NCBI RefSeq assembly: GCF_042646425.1 | Contig: NZ_JBHRTR010000004.1 | Span: 1-64,000, forward strand | Reading direction: 5' to 3' | Length of the DNA stretch: 64,000 nt | DNA from: Marinibaculum pumilum | GTDB taxonomy: Bacteria; Pseudomonadota; Alphaproteobacteria; Ferrovibrionales; Ferrovibrionaceae | Shown here: positions 59,199 to 64,000 of the stretch, piece after piece | Numbering within the stretch: the stretch's first letter is position 1 | How the letters are laid out: the number at the start of each line of letters is the position of its first letter | Made by a program: the position numbers and the translations under genes | The notes under the pieces: model-generated | Seen by the model: only the letters and a program-made list of their open reading frames with translations | Database searches by the model: none | What the model was told of the DNA's origin: nothing

Positions 59199-60221
59199 TC
59201 AGCCGCGGCGGAGTGCGGCGGCGCGGCGGACGGCGCGCGGGCTCTGGTTGTAGCGCTGCCGGAAGGCGCGGGCGAAATGGCTGGAATCGCTGAAGCCGGA
59301 GTCCAGCGCGATCTCGGTGATCGGCCGGTCGGGCGCGGCCAGGATCGCCTGCAGGCTGCGTTCCAGCCGGCGGCGCAGCAGGTGGCGGCCGAAGCTCTCC
59401 CCCGAATGCGCGAACAGCTTGTGCAGGTGCCGGACCGAGATCCGGAAATGCGCTGCCACGGCATGCGGGGTCAGGCCGGGATCGCCGGCATGGGCCGCGA
59501 CATGCTTCTGCAGCATGGCGAGATGCTCGTCCGCCAGCAGCGGCCGCCGCCCGCCCTCGCAGGCCAGCCGCAGCAGGTAGGCGAGGTGGCGGATGTCCGG
59601 CGCCTCCTGCCCGGCCAGCAGGGCCTGCAGCTGTTCCCTCAGCGCGGCGCCGAAAACGGTGTCGCCGTCGATCCGCCGCGCCAGCAGGCCGGCGCCGTCG
59701 AAGCGGCTTTCCTCGAACAGCTCCAGCGGCAGGTGCAGGCAGACCTGGCGGAACGGCCCTTCGAAACGCATGGCAAAGGGGCGGCGGGCATCCAGCAGGG
59801 TGAAGCTGCCGGGCTCCAGCCGGGTCTCGGTATCGCGCTGGCGGACCGTGCTGCGGCCCTCGACCTGCAGGTTGACGAACAGCGCGTCGCAGGGCTTCGC
59901 GGCGACATCGCGGGCGCGGCGGTGGACCAGCTGGCCGGTGGAGGTGATGCGGGAGATGGAGGCGCCGCCGGCGATCGGGCGCATGCGGATCTCGCCCGCG
60001 AAGGGGGTCTCGCCCAGGCGCTCCGGCGACAGCCGGGTATAGGTCTGGCAGACCACCTCGCGCCAGCGTTCGAAGCCCTCGTCGGCATGTCCGTCGGCGG
60101 CCGTCGCGGCGGACCAGGTCAACGACGCGCCTTCCGCCCCGGCCGCCCCGCCGCCACCCGCTGAGGGGGGCGCGAGGGCCGGGTCCGCTGCAGCACCGAT
60201 ATGCGCCTGACCGCCAAGCAT
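59199..60221 (-). CDS. AraC-family transcriptional regulator
   Basis: 340 residues. The N-terminal part (GETPFAGEIRMRPIAGGASISRI ... EPGSFTLLDARRPFAMRFEGPF) resembles the AraC_binding-like domain of FeaR/NahR-type activators. The C-terminal 100 residues form the two-HTH module: LTPHAVAAHFRISVRHLHKLFAHSGESFG and RPITEIALDSGFSDSSHFARAFRQRYNQSPR. The first 30 residues are Ala/Gly-rich and the true start may be later. Divergent from the nitronate monooxygenase gene, its likely target. Confidence 0.92.
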   Translation of the reverse strand: MLGGQAHIGAAADPALAPPSAGGGGAAGAEGASLTWSAATAADGHADEGFERWREVVCQTYTRLSPERLGETPFAGEIRMRPIAGGASISRITSTGQLVHRRARDVAAKPCDALFVNLQVEGRSTVRQRDTETRLEPGSFTLLDARRPFAMRFEGPFRQVCLHLPLELFEESRFDGAGLLARRIDGDTVFGAALREQLQALLAGQEAPDIRHLAYLLRLACEGGRRPLLADEHLAMLQKHVAAHAGDPGLTPHAVAAHFRISVRHLHKLFAHSGESFGRHLLRRRLERSLQAILAAPDRPITEIALDSGFSDSSHFARAFRQRYNQSPRAVRRAAALRRG

Positions 60222-60360
60222 CCGTGCAGCCTAGCACAGCCGGCCGGCGGGCGGCCTTCGGAGTGCACTCTCGGTCAAGTCCGTGCGGCCGCAGGCGCGA
60301 CGGCAGCCGGGGGGCGGCGGAGACTGGCGGTTCCAGCAACACCCAACCCGGGAGGACAGG

Positions 60361-61380
60361 ATGACCGTCTCGCTCGCCACCAGGCTGACCGAACGCTACG
60401 GCCTCGATACGCCGATCGCACAGGCCGGAATGGCCTTTGCCGGCATGACGCCGCCGCTCGGCGTGGCGGTCAGCGAGGCCGGCGCCATGGGCTCCATCGC
60501 CGGGGTCGGCATCATCCCGCCGGAAGGGGTCGAGCAGCTCGTCTCCGCCTTCCAGGCGGCCACGAAGCGGCCGTTCCACGTCAATTTCATCACCTGCTAC
60601 ACCACCGATGCGCATATCGAGGTTATGGCCCGGCTGAAGCCGGCCGCGGTCTCCTTCCACTGGGGGCATCCGGGCAAGGCCTGGATCGAGCAGCTCCACG
60701 GCGCCGGCATCGACGTCTGGGAGCAGGTCGGCTCTGTTGCCGATGCGCAGGCCGCCGCGGCCGGCGGGGTCGACGTGGTGGTCGCGCAGGGGGTGGATGC
60801 CGGCGGCCACAACTACGGCACCGCCGGCACCATGGCCCTGGTGCCGTCGATCGTCGACGCGGTCGGTGCCGGCACCATGGTCCTGGCCTCCGGCGGCATC
60901 GCCGACGGCCGCGGCCTGGCTGCGGCGCTGATGCTGGGCGCCGACGGTGCCTGGATCGGCACCCGCTTCGTCGCCACCCGCGAGGCATCGGTGGCGGACG
61001 AATACAAGGACCGGCTGGTCGCCGCCGGCGCCGGCGACACCCTGCGCACCCACCTGTTCGGCCGCCACCATCCGGAATTCAACCCGATCCGGGTGCTGCG
61101 CAACCGGGTCGTCTCGGAATGGGATGCGCGGGTGGCGGAGGTGCCGGCCGACAATTCCGGCGAGGCGCTGGTCGGCCAGATGGACCTGCTGGGCCAGCCG
61201 ACGGAACTGCGGAAGTTCACGAACATGGTGCCGATGGCCGGCGCCACCGGCGATTTCGAGGAACTGCCCCTGCTGGCCGGCGAAGGGGTCGGGCTGATCC
61301 GCGACCTGCCTGGCGCGGCGGAGGTGGTCGCCCGCCTGACCGCGGAGGCGAAGGCCGCGATCGCGGCGCGGGCGGGCTGA
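60361..61380 (+). CDS. Nitronate monooxygenase-family FMN enzyme
   Basis: 339 residues from ATG 60361 (GGGAGGA upstream). FMN-binding TIM barrel of the 2-nitropropane dioxygenase family: LDTPIAQAGMAFAGMTPPLG, VNFITCY, VSFHWGHP, VVVAQGVDAGGHNYGTAGT and LASGGIADGRGLAAALMLGADGAWIGTRF. The His in GGHNYG corresponds to the catalytic base. It oxidises alkyl nitronates or similar anions, probably detoxification. The next gene starts 7 bp downstream. Confidence 0.94.
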   Translation: MTVSLATRLTERYGLDTPIAQAGMAFAGMTPPLGVAVSEAGAMGSIAGVGIIPPEGVEQLVSAFQAATKRPFHVNFITCYTTDAHIEVMARLKPAAVSFHWGHPGKAWIEQLHGAGIDVWEQVGSVADAQAAAAGGVDVVVAQGVDAGGHNYGTAGTMALVPSIVDAVGAGTMVLASGGIADGRGLAAALMLGADGAWIGTRFVATREASVADEYKDRLVAAGAGDTLRTHLFGRHHPEFNPIRVLRNRVVSEWDARVAEVPADNSGEALVGQMDLLGQPTELRKFTNMVPMAGATGDFEELPLLAGEGVGLIRDLPGAAEVVARLTAEAKAAIAARAG

Positions 61381-61387
61381 GCGGGCC

Positions 61388-62263
61388 ATGGCCCGGATCC
61401 TGGTCACCGGCGCCACCGGCCAGGTCGGCGCGGCGCTGCTGCCGCTGCTGGTCGGCCGCGGCGATGCGGTGCGGGCGCAGACCCGGCGGCCGGAGCGGGC
61501 GGCCGGCCTGGCCGCGCAGGGTGCGGAACCGGTGGTCGCCGATCTGCGGGCGCCGGAAAGCCTGACGGAACATCTGGCCTGGGCGGAGGCGCTGTTCCTG
61601 CTGACCGCCGATGCGCCCGACCAGGATGCCGTGGAGGCGGGGCTGATCGCCGCCGCCGCGGCCGCCGGCCGGCCGCATGTGGTGAAGCTGTCGGCACAGT
61701 CTGCCGGGCTGCAGCCGCCGCGCAGCTTCGGCATCCTGCACCGCCGGGCGGAACAGGCGCTGGCGGATTCCGGTCTGCCATGGACAATGCTGCGGCCGAC
61801 CTTCTTCCAGCAGTCGCTGCTGCTGTTCGCCGGCGACATCGCCGCGAAGGGGAAGTTCGTCGCCCCCGCCGGGCGCGGGCGGATCGCCATGGTGGATGTG
61901 GCGGATATCGCCGCCGCCGCTGCGGCGGTGCTGGGCGTATCCGACCATCACGGCCGCATCCATATCCTGACCGGGCCGGTGGCGGTCAGCCTGCCGGAGG
62001 TGGCGGGCATGCTGTCCGCCATGCTGGGCCGGAAGATCGGCTTCACCAGCCCGCCGGCCTTCGTGGCGTGCCTGGTGCTGCCGCTCGTCACTGGCATGCC
62101 GCGCTGGCAGTCGAACCTGGTGGTCGACCTGTTCCAGGCGTTGAAGGCCGGCGCGCAGGCCGAGGTGCTGCCCGACCTGCCGGACCTGACCGGCCACCCG
62201 GCCGGCGACGTGGAGGGATTCCTGCGGCGGCACCTCGACCGTTTCGGCGGCGCGGCCGGCTAA
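61388..62263 (+). CDS. NmrA/atypical SDR-family NAD(P)-binding protein
   Basis: 291 residues. Rossmann start ARILVTGATGQVGAALLPLLVGRG, then VVKLSAQSAG, WTMLRPTFFQQSLLLFAGDI and IAMVDVADIAAAAAAVLG, the pattern of NmrA-like and QOR2-like reductases or redox sensors that lack the classical YxxxK. Follows the nitronate monooxygenase by 7 bp, probably one operon under the AraC-type regulator. Confidence 0.93.
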   Translation: MARILVTGATGQVGAALLPLLVGRGDAVRAQTRRPERAAGLAAQGAEPVVADLRAPESLTEHLAWAEALFLLTADAPDQDAVEAGLIAAAAAAGRPHVVKLSAQSAGLQPPRSFGILHRRAEQALADSGLPWTMLRPTFFQQSLLLFAGDIAAKGKFVAPAGRGRIAMVDVADIAAAAAAVLGVSDHHGRIHILTGPVAVSLPEVAGMLSAMLGRKIGFTSPPAFVACLVLPLVTGMPRWQSNLVVDLFQALKAGAQAEVLPDLPDLTGHPAGDVEGFLRRHLDRFGGAAG

Positions 62264-63351
62264 CCTCCGGGCGCTGCCGCCGCGGCCAGCACCGGGCGTT
62301 CGAATTCGGGGTTCCAGCGCCACTGCCGGGCCGTTCCGCCGGCCGGATCGGCCGCGGCGATCTCCACCCCGCCGACCCAGCGCTCGCGGGGGCCGCAAAG
62401 CAGCCAGTCGTTCCGCCCGTCCAGCAGGGCCTGCCCGGTTTCCGTCAGGGTCAGGCTGCGCTGCGGCCATGGCGTGCCTGCGGGCGCGGTCTGGCGGAAC
62501 GGCGGGCGGGCGGCCGCCGACATCTGCGCCAGCATGTGCCAGAACATCAGGTCGCCCATGAAGGGCATCGGCTCCCGCCGGTTGTGGATCTCCCGGAACA
62601 GGGCCGCGCCGGAGCGCGGCCCGTCGGTCAGGACCTCCAGCACCAGCCGCTGGCTCAGGCTCAGGCCGTCTCCGGTCCAGGGCAGTTCCTGCAGATGGCG
62701 CAGGATCGCGCCGGCCATCTGCGGCAGTTCCGGTGTCCCGCCATGGGCCAAAGCATGCAGCCCCAGCGGCGAGGGCTCCTGCAATGCGGCCCAGACGGCA
62801 CAGCCGAGGTCGATCATGTCCGCATCGACCGGCACCCGCTGCGGCCAGAGGCTGCGGAGCTGCGCCGGGTCGAGCTGCCCCAGGCCGACGAAGCGCTGCA
62901 CGCCGGGAAAGCTGTCGATGCAGATCAGCGACAGTTCCGTCGCCGCGGGCAGTTCGGACAGTTCCGCCAGAATCCGGGCGAGAATCAGCTGGTCGTGACT
63001 GTCGTGTTCGAACCACAGCACGACGCGGGGGAATTCTCCCGCACGGCGCAGGCCCGTCAGTTCCTTGCGCAGGCGGTCCTGCAGGTCGGCCTCCGGATCG
63101 CCCGTGGCAGCGGCCAGGAAGGCGGCGCGCTGGTGCAGCAGGGAGCCGCTGTTGCGCACCGGACCCAGGCAGTAGGGATCGGAGAATTCGAGGAAGGCGC
63201 CGCCGAATCCGGCACGGCGCAGGCCGCCGCGGATGTCGGAGCCGCAGCGGATATGCAGGGTCCTGGTTCCGCCGTCAACGGTCCTGACCGGATTGGCGTC
63301 GGGCCGGTCGGTTTTCGACGCGGCGGGCCTGGGTTGGCCGGCGCCGTTCAT
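62260..63351 (-). CDS. DUF1835-domain protein
   Basis: 363 residues from ATG 63351. N-terminal DUF1835 pattern: LHIRCGSDIRGGLRRAGFGGAFLEFSDPYCLGP, then VVLWFEHDSHDQLILARILAEL and SLICIDSFPGVQRFVGLGQLDP. The C-terminal half contains DUF3658-like helices and ends in a segment resembling a winged helix (QRLVLEVLTDG ... LTLTETGQALLDG). Function of the family is unknown. Its 3' end overlaps the NmrA-like gene by 4 bp (convergent). GTG 63372 is an alternative start. Confidence 0.88.
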   Translation of the reverse strand: MNGAGQPRPAASKTDRPDANPVRTVDGGTRTLHIRCGSDIRGGLRRAGFGGAFLEFSDPYCLGPVRNSGSLLHQRAAFLAAATGDPEADLQDRLRKELTGLRRAGEFPRVVLWFEHDSHDQLILARILAELSELPAATELSLICIDSFPGVQRFVGLGQLDPAQLRSLWPQRVPVDADMIDLGCAVWAALQEPSPLGLHALAHGGTPELPQMAGAILRHLQELPWTGDGLSLSQRLVLEVLTDGPRSGAALFREIHNRREPMPFMGDLMFWHMLAQMSAAARPPFRQTAPAGTPWPQRSLTLTETGQALLDGRNDWLLCGPRERWVGGVEIAAADPAGGTARQWRWNPEFERPVLAAAAAPGG

Positions 63352-63467
63352 GCCGGGTGGCCCCGGCGCCACGGTTGCGGAAACTGGCTATGCATCGGCA
63401 GGTCCTGTTCGATTTTGGTGCAGTGCAGCCACACACCGCCAAGCGAAGCAGAAACCGTGCCGCGTGT

Positions 63468-64000
63468 TCAGCCTTTGCCGTCGCCGGTGGCGACATGGTC
63501 GGCAACCCAGGCCTCGCGCCGTCCCATCGGCCGGTCGCGGCCGACCGTAGTGTCCTCCGCGGTCTCGAATTCCGCCTCCGCGTTCAGCGCGCCGCCCAGC
63601 AGCAGCGCATAGGCGCTGAGCCAGAACCAGGTGAGCAGCGCGGCGACGGCGCCGAGGGTGCCGTAGGTCTGGTTGTAGCTGCCGAAGAACGCCACATAGA
63701 TCGAAAAGCCGAGCGAGAAGAGCAGCCACAGCAGGGTGGCGGCGAGGGCGCCGGGGCTGAGCCAGCGCATCTTGGCGCTGCGGCGGCTGGGGCCGAAGCG
63801 GTACAGCGCGCCGACGGCGAAGAGCACCACCGCCAGCAGCACCAGCCAGGGCAATACGGTGACCAGCAGCTCGCCCAGCCGGCCCAGCTGCAGCAGGTCG
63901 AGGACAATCGGTACGCCGACGATGACACCGAGGGAGAGCAGCCCGACCGCCATGACGCCGAGGGTGAACAGGATCGCCGTGCCGTAGAAGCGGATCAGCC
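63468..64000 (-). CDS. YihY/BrkB-family membrane protein, C-terminal part (cut by window edge)
   Basis: The frame is open from the window edge to a stop at 63468 (177 codons); the codons before ATG 63953 read LIRFYGTAILFTLGVM and clearly belong to the same protein, so this is the 3' end of a longer gene. Hydrophobic segments include LLSLGVIVGVPIVL, VLPWLVLLAVVLFAVGALY and LGAVAALLTWFWLSAYALLLGG, followed by GGALNAEAE, the conserved end of YihY/virulence-factor-BrkB proteins. Function unknown; integral inner-membrane protein. Confidence 0.9.
   Translation of the reverse strand, partial: LIRFYGTAILFTLGVMAVGLLSLGVIVGVPIVLDLLQLGRLGELLVTVLPWLVLLAVVLFAVGALYRFGPSRRSAKMRWLSPGALAATLLWLLFSLGFSIYVAFFGSYNQTYGTLGAVAALLTWFWLSAYALLLGGALNAEAEFETAEDTTVGRDRPMGRREAWVADHVATGDGKG

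Noticed and set aside
59104..61890. Minus-strand upstream extension of the YHYH gene frame
   Set aside because: The same frame stays open for another 2.8 kb but crosses the AraC, nitronate monooxygenase and NmrA genes without any domain; the signal peptide marks the true start at 59103.

Overview
The window is a very GC-rich, gene-dense bacterial chromosome segment. Codon use with G/C at third positions, the uracil-DNA glycosylase / ETF-ubiquinone oxidoreductase / TPR lipoprotein / ispE neighbourhood, the autotransporter and the sugar and BMP-type transporters all fit an alphaproteobacterium, most likely of the Rhodospirillales type. This is inference from gene content; there is no rRNA in the window. 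I see no prophage, insertion sequence, integrase or CRISPR array. About 53 protein genes and one tRNA-Gln(UUG) are supported, and both ends of the window cut a gene (uracil-DNA glycosylase on the left, a YihY/BrkB membrane protein on the right).

Layout. 1-7.4 kb: housekeeping (UDG, ETF-QO, TPR lipoprotein, IspE), a secreted metallo-hydrolase, an HpaI-type aldolase and tRNA-Gln. 7.4-15.6 kb: HIT and VOC proteins, then a 7-kb gene for a glycine-rich autotransporter whose passenger is built of PE_PGRS-like repeats. 16-18 kb: a His-rich PadR repressor with a siderophore-interacting (ferric reductase-like) protein, resembling YqjI/YqjH, behind an AT-rich palindromic promoter. 18-25 kb: a composite regulator (split-barrel + GAF + OmpR-like winged helix) and a second split-barrel protein, divergent from a flavin monooxygenase; 11-bp phased TTTAGG repeats lie in their shared promoter; then TspO, gamma-glutamyltransferase and an epoxide-hydrolase-like protein. 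25-31.5 kb: two sugar porters, a GMC oxidoreductase with a small partner, and a DegT aminotransferase. 31.5-37.5 kb: a self-contained class I P450 system (MarR regulator, ferredoxin reductase, [2Fe-2S] ferredoxin, CYP199-like P450) next to a molybdopterin hydroxylase large subunit. 37.7-41.6 kb: ApbE/UPF0280-like protein, DUF4864 protein, ACT-domain protein, Lrp regulator, aspartate dehydrogenase and an exported intradiol dioxygenase. 41.9-44.8 kb: a complete siaABCD-like signalling operon ending in a diguanylate cyclase. 44.9-48.5 kb: a luciferase-like oxidoreductase followed by cofC-cofD-cofE for coenzyme F420. 48.6-54.9 kb: an acyl-CoA-dehydrogenase-fold oxygenase and a complete BMP-type ABC importer with a terminator. 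55-64 kb: YghU-type glutathione transferase, amidohydrolase, a YHYH protein with tandem repeats, AraC regulator, nitronate monooxygenase, NmrA-like reductase, DUF1835 protein and the partial YihY protein.

The items I find most worth following up are the sensor-regulator with 11-bp phased repeats (18.1-20.0 kb), the siaABCD operon with a PAS-type soluble SiaA, the F420 operon in a proteobacterium, the PGRS-like autotransporter, and a dispersed double-hairpin repeat present at about 25.0-25.2 kb and 55.0-55.2 kb.
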